Shown here piece after piece: positions 23,745 through 31,451 of a stretch of DNA of 64,000 nucleotides; positions within the stretch are counted from its first letter, which is position 1, and every line of letters begins with the position of its first letter. Below the pieces are notes generated by a model. The model was not told where the DNA came from. It saw only the letters and a program-made list of their open reading frames with translations, and ran no database searches. The DNA lies in the NCBI GenBank assembly GCA_017551625.1, contig JAFZLF010000012.1, positions 1 through 64,000 of the forward strand. Reading direction: 5' to 3'. The position numbers were made by a program, and so were the translations under genes. This stretch comes from Clostridiales bacterium (GTDB lineage: Bacteria; Bacillota; Clostridia; Saccharofermentanales; Saccharofermentanaceae).

Positions 23745-24586
23745 TCGATAAACTGGTGATGTATCTCCAATTTCCCCTTGTCCGGTATGCGCTGATCGTA
23801 GGTGTACTAATCGCGCTCTGTTCCTCTCTTCTCGGCGTGATCCTGGTGCTGAAACGATTCTCCTATATCGGTGACGGTCTTTCTCATGTGGCCTTTGGGG
23901 CTATGGCGGTCGCGTCCGTGATGCATCTTATGAATCAGATGATCCTGATCCTTCCGGTCACGATCATCTGCGCGATCCTCCTTCTGCGCACGGGGCAGAA
24001 TACGAAGATCAAGGGAGATGCCGCCATTGCCATGATATCTGTCGGAGCCCTGGCTCTCGGCTATCTTCTGATGAATCTTTTTTCCACATCATCGAACGTA
24101 TCGGGAGATGTCTGCAGCACGCTTTTCGGATCGACATCGATCCTGACGCTGACGATCAGGGAAGTCTGGCTCTGCGTGATCCTTTCCATCGTTGTGGTGA
24201 TCCTCTTCGTGCTTTTCTATAACAAGATCTTCGCCGTGACATTTGATGAGAACTTCGCCCGTGCCGTCGGCACGAAAGCCGAGAGGTACAACCTTCTTCT
24301 GGCGGTGGTCACGGCTGTGATCATCGTGCTGGCCATGAATCTGGTGGGATCACTTCTGATCTCGGCGCTGGTGATTTTCCCGGCGCTATCCTCGATGCGC
24401 ATCTTCCACAGCTTCCGAAGTGTCACGATCACTTCGGCGGTCCTGTCGGTGCTCTGTGCCACTTCAGGCATCGTCATATCGATCCTGGTGGGGACCCCGG
24501 TCGGCTCTACGATCGTGGCCGTGGATGCAGCGTGTTTTCTTATCTGCAGCCTGGCCGGCTGTTTCGCAGGAGGTGTTCATAAGTGA
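23741..24586 (+). CDS. znuB: Zinc ABC transporter permease
   Basis: 281 residues, about eight or nine membrane helices, of the ABC-3 family: FPLVRYALIVGVLIALCSSLLG at the start, RFSYIGDGLSHVAFG (the family's conserved cytosolic loop region), and VVTAVIIVLAMNLVGSLLISALVIFPA near the end. It forms the homodimeric channel for zinc. Its GTGA end overlaps the next gene by four bases, so all of ZnuC, ZnuB and the lipoprotein are translationally coupled. Confidence 0.93.
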   Translation: MIDKLVMYLQFPLVRYALIVGVLIALCSSLLGVILVLKRFSYIGDGLSHVAFGAMAVASVMHLMNQMILILPVTIICAILLLRTGQNTKIKGDAAIAMISVGALALGYLLMNLFSTSSNVSGDVCSTLFGSTSILTLTIREVWLCVILSIVVVILFVLFYNKIFAVTFDENFARAVGTKAERYNLLLAVVTAVIIVLAMNLVGSLLISALVIFPALSSMRIFHSFRSVTITSAVLSVLCATSGIVISILVGTPVGSTIVAVDAACFLICSLAGCFAGGVHK

Positions 24587-25152
24587 AAAAGAAAATAGGA
24601 ACAGTCATTCTTCTGAGTATCATCATGGCCGTCTCCGCGTGTGCGAAAGAGTCCGGAAATATCTGTGCGGGGAAGGGCACGACCGGCGTTATGGATGTGC
24701 TTTCTTCCGGGATGGAGCCGGAAACGATGTTGTCACCGGATCCGGAAACGACGATGCCTTCTTTCGAACCGACCGCGGCCACGACATTTCCTCTAAGCGC
24801 GACCGAAGGGATCGATATCGACCTGACCGAGATGTCCTCCTCGATGGTGTATTCACAGGTCTATAGTATGACGATCGATCCGCAGTCCTATATCGGGAAG
24901 ATCGTGAAGATGAAAGGGCAGTTTGCTTACTACCTCGATGAGGCGACCGGCGTCTATTACTTCGCCTGTATCGTTCAGGATGCGACAGCCTGCTGTGCGC
25001 AGGGACTGGAGTTCGCTCTGAAGGGAGAGCATACTTTTCCGGACGACTACCCGAAGGAAGGCGAGGAGGTCTGCGTGATCGGGGAGTTCGCTACATACGA
25101 AGAAGCGGGATATGTCTACTTTACTCTTAAGGATGCCGAGTTCTCGTCCTAG
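24583..25152 (+). CDS. Lipoprotein with OB-like domain, zinc operon (189 aa)
   Basis: GTG start in the GTGA overlap with znuB. Signal peptide with lipobox VSAC (Cys at about 20), a 60-residue Thr/Pro/Glu linker, then a domain of about 100 residues: IDPQSYIGKIVKMKGQF, CIVQDATACCAQGLEF and VCVIGEFATYEEAGYVYFTL. The strand pattern suggests an OB fold, and the CC pair could bind metal. Proteins with this domain accompany zinc ABC operons in clostridia in my knowledge of the family, but no function is proved. It is the last gene, converging with the ABC exporter only 7 bases away. Confidence 0.78.
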   Translation: MKKKIGTVILLSIIMAVSACAKESGNICAGKGTTGVMDVLSSGMEPETMLSPDPETTMPSFEPTAATTFPLSATEGIDIDLTEMSSSMVYSQVYSMTIDPQSYIGKIVKMKGQFAYYLDEATGVYYFACIVQDATACCAQGLEFALKGEHTFPDDYPKEGEEVCVIGEFATYEEAGYVYFTLKDAEFSS

Positions 25153-25159
25153 AGGTGTA

Positions 25160-26878
25160 TCAGGCGGCGATCGTGAATAGCGCGTGGAAATAACTATTCT
25201 TCGCCATCAGTTCATCGAAGGTTCCTGCTTCCTCTATTCTCCCGTCTTTCATCACGAGGATCTTGTCGTATCTTCTCATGAGGTTTTCCTCGAGAGAATG
25301 CGTGACAACGATCCGTGTGATCCCGGTAAGATCCAGGATATCGGAAGAGACACGGTGAGCCGTCTCCGCATCGAGCGCGGCCGTGACCTCGTCTGCCAGA
25401 AGGACAGAGGATCTCTTTAGGAGACTTCTCGCGACCGATATCCTCTGCTTCTCTCCGCCGGACAGACCACCGCCGTTCTCTCCGCACAGATAGTCGCGTC
25501 CGCGCGTACTTACGAGATCGCTTAAGTGGGCTCTGGCGATCGCCTCGTTTACCTCCGCTTCCGGAAAATCACGGAACATCGTGATGTTGTCGATGATGGA
25601 AGAATTGAAGACGAATACGTTCTGCTCGATCGAGGACACCTGCGTAAAGAGCGAGTCTGAGGAAGCATGCGTCAGATCGGTATCGTCCCAGCAGATCGAA
25701 CCTGTATAATCTGCACCGGAGGTGCCCGACAAAAGGAGATGGAGAAGTGTGGATTTGCCGCTTCCGCTCCCGCCGACGATGGCGTAGGATCTTCCGGCTT
25801 CGAAATCGACCGACACATCGTGAAGTACTTCTTTTCCCTCTTCGTAAGAAAAAGAGATGTTCTTCATGGAGATCCCTTTTTCCAGTCTTTCCAGCTTCTC
25901 TTCGCCGCCACAGGCTGTGCTCTTCTGAAGTGAATCTGCGATTCTTCTGATGAGCGCTCTCGAGGCGCGGCGGCCGGCGAGAAGACCGGGGATCTCGGCG
26001 ACCGGCTGGATCAGGAAGTTCATGAGATTGACGAACATGATCACGGTCCCGGCAGTCATGGACTTCCCGGTGACGGCGAGATATGCACCCGCGAAGAAGA
26101 CGCCGAGCTGGGCGATCAGTCCCGACAGCTGCCCGAGTGTCCCGATCAGGAGCAGAAGCCTCCTTCTGATCATCTTCCCGTTTTCGAGGTTCCGGTTCTC
26201 CTTCGAGAAAAGCGCGATGCACTCTCTTTCTGCGCGGAAACTCTTCACCACGGAAAAACCACTTAAGCAGTCACTGATCGTGGCGGTGAAACTCTTGTTC
26301 CTTTCCGAGACTCTGACTTCTTCTGAGGCGAGCTTTCCGCCCGTCAGGATCGAGACCAGAAGAGGAAGAAGTGTCACGGCGACGGCGATGAGGGTCAGGA
26401 TCGGGGAGTAGAAGATCATCATGACGAGAGATCCGACAAACGAGGTCATGAGATAGATGAAACGGAATTCTTTTTCCAGGTAGTTGGTCTCGATGGAAGT
26501 GCAGTCATTGGTGAGGGCCGAGAGGTACGTCGAGGTGCTCTCGGAACGGAAGGACGTGATGTTCTTGTCCTGAAGACGAGAGAAGAGCGCTTCCTTATAA
26601 TTCCGCATGGCTTTCCGGATATATGCCGGCTGGGCGTAGTAGGTGAGAAGTGAAGTCAGAAGGAAAATGACGGTGATCGCGATGCTCAGGACGGCGAGCT
26701 CTGCGATGCTCCATCTTCCCGCGCCGGAGGCCGTATCGATGAGTTCTCTCATCCCCCAGGAGATCGCCATCCCGAGAAGTCCGGAGAGAAATGACCCCAC
26801 GATCGAAAGAATAAAAAAGACATAGTTATCCCTATGGAACTGATTCTTCAGTTCCACATATACGTTTCTCGTTTTCAT
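25160..26878 (-). CDS. ABC exporter, fused permease and ATPase (572 aa)
   Basis: A type IV ABC half-transporter: six membrane helices in residues about 15-310 and a nucleotide-binding domain from about 335. Walker A GGSGSGKST (about 368), signature LSGGEKQR (about 474), Walker B VLLADEVTAALD (about 494) and switch His in VVTHS. Members act as dimers exporting lipids, peptides or drugs; a homodimer or an unseen partner is possible. The gene lies 44 bases downstream of an XRE/TPR-type regulator on the same strand. There is no peptidase domain and no obvious peptide precursor next to it. Confidence 0.92.
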   Translation of the reverse strand: MKTRNVYVELKNQFHRDNYVFFILSIVGSFLSGLLGMAISWGMRELIDTASGAGRWSIAELAVLSIAITVIFLLTSLLTYYAQPAYIRKAMRNYKEALFSRLQDKNITSFRSESTSTYLSALTNDCTSIETNYLEKEFRFIYLMTSFVGSLVMMIFYSPILTLIAVAVTLLPLLVSILTGGKLASEEVRVSERNKSFTATISDCLSGFSVVKSFRAERECIALFSKENRNLENGKMIRRRLLLLIGTLGQLSGLIAQLGVFFAGAYLAVTGKSMTAGTVIMFVNLMNFLIQPVAEIPGLLAGRRASRALIRRIADSLQKSTACGGEEKLERLEKGISMKNISFSYEEGKEVLHDVSVDFEAGRSYAIVGGSGSGKSTLLHLLLSGTSGADYTGSICWDDTDLTHASSDSLFTQVSSIEQNVFVFNSSIIDNITMFRDFPEAEVNEAIARAHLSDLVSTRGRDYLCGENGGGLSGGEKQRISVARSLLKRSSVLLADEVTAALDAETAHRVSSDILDLTGITRIVVTHSLEENLMRRYDKILVMKDGRIEEAGTFDELMAKNSYFHALFTIAA

Positions 26879-26922
26879 ATGTGTACCTCTTATTTGCTGA
26901 TGATAGGCTACTTATTTACTGA

Positions 26923-27996
26923 TTATTTGTTGAGATTTCTCCACATCGAGGTGAACCGCTTGTCACCGATGATGCTGAGCAGTTTCTCCAGCGCCTCGCC
27001 GGCGGTCTTGCCGAGCACGTCCACGAGACTTCCTTCCCGTTTGTTTTCGAAGAGCTTGATGATGTCGATGCTGTAGTTGGGGGCCTGATCGAAGCTTTCG
27101 GCCCGTTCCTTGGTCTCCCGGAGGATCTCCTCTGCCTTTTCCGGATCACCGGACTTTAGGAAGGCATAAGCCTCGCACATCATATAGGATGCGGTCAGTT
27201 TATCGAGGAAACACGGATCGTCCGTTTTCCGGATGCTGTTTATGTAGTCGACGCCCCAGCGGGCAAGGACCTTGATGCGGGCGATCTCGCCGCGGTTTTT
27301 GTAGAACATGAGAAGGGCGAAGATGGTGTTGATAATGTCGGAATTCGTATCCCAGAAGCTGTCTATGATCTTCAGGAAACAGTCCTCGCCCGTATCCCCG
27401 TTCATGGCCATCATTGTGACGATCCGAACGTCAAAGACACCCGCCTCGTTATGTTCTTTCAGCATCTCCAGGGCTTTGTCCTTCTCGTCGAGAAAGTAGT
27501 AAAGTGTCGCGATATTTCCTTGGAGCATGAGCTTGCCGTACTTGGGATCCACATCGTGCGGGACGAGCCTGGCGGCTTTCTCGTAGAGCTCGATGGCTCT
27601 TCGGATGAAGCCTTGATTTCTGTCTTTCTCCTCGAGTCCGAAATTCGAATAGATGTTGGCCGCGGCCATGATCACCCAGTAATCGTTCGGATACCTGCCG
27701 AGTGCTCTCGCCGCTTCTTCGACGGCGTCCGGATTCTTCTGGGCCAGATAGCTATATAGCCGGTCTATGATCGCCTGTCTGCTGTTATTTTCGATCTCAT
27801 ATCCGATCAGTGTGTCCACGGATGTGTCGAAGAGTGCGGCGATACGGATGAGCATCGCAAGCTCCGGGACGGACAGGTCCGCTTCCCACTTATAGACCGC
27901 ACCGACCGTCACGCCGAGCGCATCAGCGAGCGCTTCCTGCGTGAGCGATCTCTCTTTTCTCATCCTTCTGATATTTTCCGCCAGTCGAAGTTCCAT
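26923..27996 (-). CDS. XRE regulator with TPR-like sensor region (357 aa)
   Basis: Residues 1-65 are an XRE helix-turn-helix: IRRMRKERSLTQEALADALGVTVGAVYKWE, then SVPELAMLIRIAALFDTSVDTLIGY. The remaining about 290 residues are all-helical with TPR-like pairs (AARALGRYPNDYWVIMAAANIY, AIELYEKAARLVP, GNIATLYYFLDEKDKALEML, AYAFLKSGDPEKAEEIL). This is the layout of RRNPP-like or clostridial HTH-TPR regulators, which may bind a peptide. Its only same-strand neighbour is the ABC exporter, so it probably controls export of something. A direct peptide partner was not found. Confidence 0.85.
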   Translation of the reverse strand: MELRLAENIRRMRKERSLTQEALADALGVTVGAVYKWEADLSVPELAMLIRIAALFDTSVDTLIGYEIENNSRQAIIDRLYSYLAQKNPDAVEEAARALGRYPNDYWVIMAAANIYSNFGLEEKDRNQGFIRRAIELYEKAARLVPHDVDPKYGKLMLQGNIATLYYFLDEKDKALEMLKEHNEAGVFDVRIVTMMAMNGDTGEDCFLKIIDSFWDTNSDIINTIFALLMFYKNRGEIARIKVLARWGVDYINSIRKTDDPCFLDKLTASYMMCEAYAFLKSGDPEKAEEILRETKERAESFDQAPNYSIDIIKLFENKREGSLVDVLGKTAGEALEKLLSIIGDKRFTSMWRNLNK

Positions 27997-28206
27997 GTCT
28001 GTTCACTCCTTTGCCCGTCATCTGCCTTAATGATAACCCAGACATGTCCGAAATGAAACAGACCACTAATACCAATCGAAGATTTTGTATTCTACTACTA
28101 GTATGGGTGATGGACTCACTTTACCGAAGAACCGAGAACAAAAGGAGAAGAAGGGCGACTGGTAGTATAATGGAAAAGAAGTATTCGTAAGGAAAGTAAG
28201 GATCGT

Positions 28207-30081
28207 ATGGAACAGGGACTCATGGTATTGATCAGTATTACATCGCTGGTGCTTCCGGGGATGTACTTCTATTTCACGATCGCCATACTGATCATCATGG
28301 TGAGCAGGAAGAATAAGCAGGAGAAGCCCAACGTCATGAACCCGACGTATCAGGTGTACTATCCTTATAAGAAATCCAGAGCGGTAAAGGTCATGGTGAC
28401 CATCATGGTGGCGACGTTCTTCTGTATCGTCATTCCGGAGATCCTTCTTTTCGCGATCTACGCCGAAACGAATGAGATGCTCTTGTGGCCCGCTGCCATC
28501 GCGCTTGCTATCGGGATCGGGATCACGATCCTCGTAGCGACAGCGCGTTTCAACCATAAGGTCGAGTGTCTGGAGCTGGATTCGCGTCATCTCACTGTGA
28601 AGTATAGGAAGGGCGAGAACGAAGTTTTTCCGGTCGCTTCCTACGAGAGTTATTCCTGTGAAGGAAAGAAAAGGACGATTCTTCTGCATTTTCTCGAAAA
28701 CGGCTCAAAAAGATATCTGTTTCTGAATATGCTCACACCCAACGCAGCTGATGTGCTGACTCGCTCACTGGTATTTGCCAAGACTAACGGGAGACTGCCG
28801 GTAGTCGAGGTCCTGCCGTTGGAGAACGCTATGGTGGGGGATTCCCCGGCCTTCGTGAATGGGGATGCGTCCCGGCGCGCCACATCTGCGCCTTCTTCCC
28901 GTCCGGCTCCGTCTTCGCAGCCGGCTTCCGGACCGGCTGGCAGTGCCCCGTCTCGTACTTCTTCCGCCGCGCAGAATAGCACTGCTCAGCAAAGAGCCGC
29001 ACAGGAAAGTATCGCGGAATACCAGCAGAAGATGGCGGAGATCGAAGCCGATCCGGTCAGATATGATGCCTATCTGCGGTCATTTCTCAGTAAGCTCTCC
29101 ATCCCGCAGAGAAACAGGATCAGTTCTCTTTCGGGGCAGGATCAGAAGATCCAGGCGATCAAGGAGTGCCGGGAGATCACCGGTGCGGGCCTGAAGTACG
29201 CGAAGGAACTCGTCGAGCGGTATCTGGAAACGCCGGGTGTCAATTACTACTTAAGGAGGATCTTCCTTAAGGACGTACCGGTTTCGGAGATCGAGTCGGC
29301 GATGAAGGAATATGACGAGCTCTACACGGAGGAGGTCCCTCTCGTGATGGATTATGGAGAGGCAGAGGGCACGTCCTGGACATACATCACGGTCCATGGA
29401 AAGAGCGGCGCCGGCGCGACAATCCAGTGGTGGGAGTACCTGAACATCCTTCTGTGGATGATGGAGAAGACCCGTGTTCTTTTTGCCTATTCTGAGCACA
29501 ATTCCATGCGGGATGCGATCGTCCTCACGCCGGAACTCGATAACCCATATGGCGATTCCTGCAAGGGGATCATGCGCGGATACCATTGCCGCCTTCACAT
29601 CCCGGAGCGGGAGATCGAGTGGGGAGAAGAGGTGGAGCCCGGCTTCGACTATATCCGGTATATCCGGGAAAAGTATCACTTCGATCCCGTCGAGATGCGG
29701 GAGATCTCCGATGTAGCGCCAGATCCTGATCGCATCGCAATATCCGAAGATGCGATGCATACACCGGAACTTCTTCAACATATGCCGGATACTGTGATAC
29801 CCGAGCAGAAATCAGCACCGTACAGTGCAACTCCGGCCGGAGGGGAATGGAAGTTTATCACGAGCGGCATCGAGGGGAATGCGGATATTTTCGGCGTGAA
29901 TATCTTCGACTATGAGTGGGAAAACACCGGGGAGACTGCCGAGGTGACCGATCCGTCTTTTAACCAGAAGTACCATTTCGCGATCTATCGCGTGAAGATC
30001 AACGGGAAGATCCACGAGTTCGCCTCCGGGGAACTGAGCCCTCTGGTCTATGGTTTCTTTACAAGGGAGAACGGATCCTGA
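28207..30081 (+). CDS. Membrane protein with L7/L12-like motif, unknown function (624 aa)
   Basis: Three hydrophobic segments lie in the first 115 residues (about 4-28, 60-80, 90-112), followed by a region of about 80 residues (112-200) that may be PH-like, then a Ser/Pro/Ala/Gln-rich linker (about 220-275). Around residues 300-340 is SGQDQKIQAIKECREITGAGLKYAKELVE, which resembles the ribosomal L7/L12 C-terminal helix pair. The rest has two alpha/beta segments with no family I can name, one with GKSGAGATIQWWEY. TATAAT at 28166-28171 lacks a clear -35 box. The TetR gene follows, starting 79 bases after its stop. Confidence 0.65.
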   Translation: MEQGLMVLISITSLVLPGMYFYFTIAILIIMVSRKNKQEKPNVMNPTYQVYYPYKKSRAVKVMVTIMVATFFCIVIPEILLFAIYAETNEMLLWPAAIALAIGIGITILVATARFNHKVECLELDSRHLTVKYRKGENEVFPVASYESYSCEGKKRTILLHFLENGSKRYLFLNMLTPNAADVLTRSLVFAKTNGRLPVVEVLPLENAMVGDSPAFVNGDASRRATSAPSSRPAPSSQPASGPAGSAPSRTSSAAQNSTAQQRAAQESIAEYQQKMAEIEADPVRYDAYLRSFLSKLSIPQRNRISSLSGQDQKIQAIKECREITGAGLKYAKELVERYLETPGVNYYLRRIFLKDVPVSEIESAMKEYDELYTEEVPLVMDYGEAEGTSWTYITVHGKSGAGATIQWWEYLNILLWMMEKTRVLFAYSEHNSMRDAIVLTPELDNPYGDSCKGIMRGYHCRLHIPEREIEWGEEVEPGFDYIRYIREKYHFDPVEMREISDVAPDPDRIAISEDAMHTPELLQHMPDTVIPEQKSAPYSATPAGGEWKFITSGIEGNADIFGVNIFDYEWENTGETAEVTDPSFNQKYHFAIYRVKINGKIHEFASGELSPLVYGFFTRENGS

Positions 30082-30160
30082 GAAGATGTACTTGCCGGCG
30101 GTCCCCGGCACGAAGAATAGCGGACAGCAGAGATTGACGAAGAAGGAGTGTTACACGTTT

Positions 30161-30718
30161 ATGCCTACGTTTATGAAGGATGCCATTAAGAAGACTTTCA
30201 TCGAGCTTCTGAACGAGATGCCTCTATCGAAAATCACGGTGAAGATGATCGTAGAGAAGTGCGGGATCAACCGCAATTCTTTCTACTACTACTATCAGGA
30301 CATTCCCGCCCTGATCGAGGAACTGGTCAAGGACGAAGCCGACGCGCTGATCAGTAAGTATGACACCATCGATTCCGTCGAGACCGCGCTCCGGGCGACG
30401 GTTTCTTTCGGCGAGCAGCAGAGAAGCGCGATACTGCATATCTATAATTCGGTCAGCCGCGATGTTTTCGAACAATACCTGTGGAAGGTCTGTGATTATG
30501 TCATCTCCACATATGCAAAAACACTGTTCCACGACGTGAAGATCGCGCCTGCCGATGAGGATATCATCCGCCGCTTCTATCGGTGCGAATGCTTCGGTCT
30601 TCTGATCGACTGGCTGAACCGGAGGATGGAACCGGACGTGGAAGAGCACATCACCCGTTTCTGCCAACTTTATAAAGGCATGGCCGAAGATATGATCCGC
30701 CGGGCCGTCGAGGGGTAA
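30161..30718 (+). CDS. TetR-family transcriptional regulator (185 aa)
   Basis: TetR helix-turn-helix in residues about 5-50: KDAIKKTFIELLNEMPLSKITVKMIVEKCGINRNSFYYYYQD. The C-terminal part resembles TetR_C of the DhaS-like clostridial group. I chose ATG 30161, with AAGGAG 12 bases upstream; ATG 30173 is possible, and an upstream ATG at 30050 lies inside the preceding gene and is unlikely. A strong terminator follows, then the HdeD-MMPL-xxxLxxG operon, which is the likely target because TetR genes often adjoin MMPL exporters. Confidence 0.88.
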   Translation: MPTFMKDAIKKTFIELLNEMPLSKITVKMIVEKCGINRNSFYYYYQDIPALIEELVKDEADALISKYDTIDSVETALRATVSFGEQQRSAILHIYNSVSRDVFEQYLWKVCDYVISTYAKTLFHDVKIAPADEDIIRRFYRCECFGLLIDWLNRRMEPDVEEHITRFCQLYKGMAEDMIRRAVEG

Positions 30719-30757
30719 GGACGCTCTTTCCCCTCTCCGTTTTTTAGACATCTGGCG

Positions 30758-30790
30758 CCGCGTGTCTGAATTTCAGACACGCGGTTTTTT
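30758..30790 (+). terminator. Intrinsic terminator after the tetR-like gene
   Basis: CCGCGTGTCTGA (30758-30769) and TCAGACACGCGG (30773-30784) form a perfect 12-bp stem with a 3-base loop, followed by TTTTTT (30785-30790). Confidence 0.95.
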
Positions 30791-30850
30791 ACTGTCCATT
30801 TTCGGAAGAAGTCTTCGGAAGTATCCTCGTACCAGATGGAGGTGAGAAAA

Positions 30851-31450
30851 ATGAAGATGCGTTCGATAGCACCGATGCGGGTCGCGAAGACCGGATATGT
30901 GATCATGTCCCTGGCATTTTGTCTCCTGGGCGTATTGTTCATTCTTCATGCGGACATCGGCGCAGCGCTTTTCGGTACGATCCTGGGGATCGCCATGATC
31001 GTTTTCGGTATCGTCAAGATCATCGGATACTTCTCGAAGGATCTGTTCCGTCTGGCATTCCAGTATGACCTCGAGTTCGGCAGTATCCTGATGATCCTCG
31101 GACTGGCGGTCCTGGTCCATCCGATCCAGGCAGTGAACCTGATCGTGATCGCCATGGGGATCCTGATCATGGCCGATGCCTGCTTTAAGATGCGTATCGC
31201 AAAAGAATCAAGAGAATTCGGTATCCGCGACTGGTGGCTGATCTTCGGCGCAGCTGTGCTGACCGGTATCTGCGGACTTCTTCTGATGTTCCGTCCGGCG
31301 AGCTCGACCGAAGCCCTGATCGTACTCCTCGGTGTGGCACTGTTTGCCGAAGGAATTCTCAATCTTTCTGTCGCGATCTGCACAGTTAAAATCGTGAAAA
31401 ACCAGTATCCGGACCACATCGATCCGGAGTACGAAGGAAGGGAGTTATAA
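30851..31450 (+). CDS. HdeD/DUF308-family membrane protein (199 aa)
   Basis: Six membrane helices in three pairs, with the repeated pattern of the HdeD family: LLGVLFILHADIGAALFGTILGIAMIVFG, then SILMILGLAVLVHP and GICGLLLMFRPASSTEALIVLLGVALFAEG. The ATG at 30851 has GGAGGTG 7 bases upstream and is preferred to the in-frame ATG at 30836. Its function in Firmicutes is not established; E. coli HdeD protects against acid. It precedes an MMPL gene by one base, so it is the first gene of the three-gene unit. Confidence 0.85.
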   Translation: MKMRSIAPMRVAKTGYVIMSLAFCLLGVLFILHADIGAALFGTILGIAMIVFGIVKIIGYFSKDLFRLAFQYDLEFGSILMILGLAVLVHPIQAVNLIVIAMGILIMADACFKMRIAKESREFGIRDWWLIFGAAVLTGICGLLLMFRPASSTEALIVLLGVALFAEGILNLSVAICTVKIVKNQYPDHIDPEYEGREL

Positions 31451-31451
31451 G

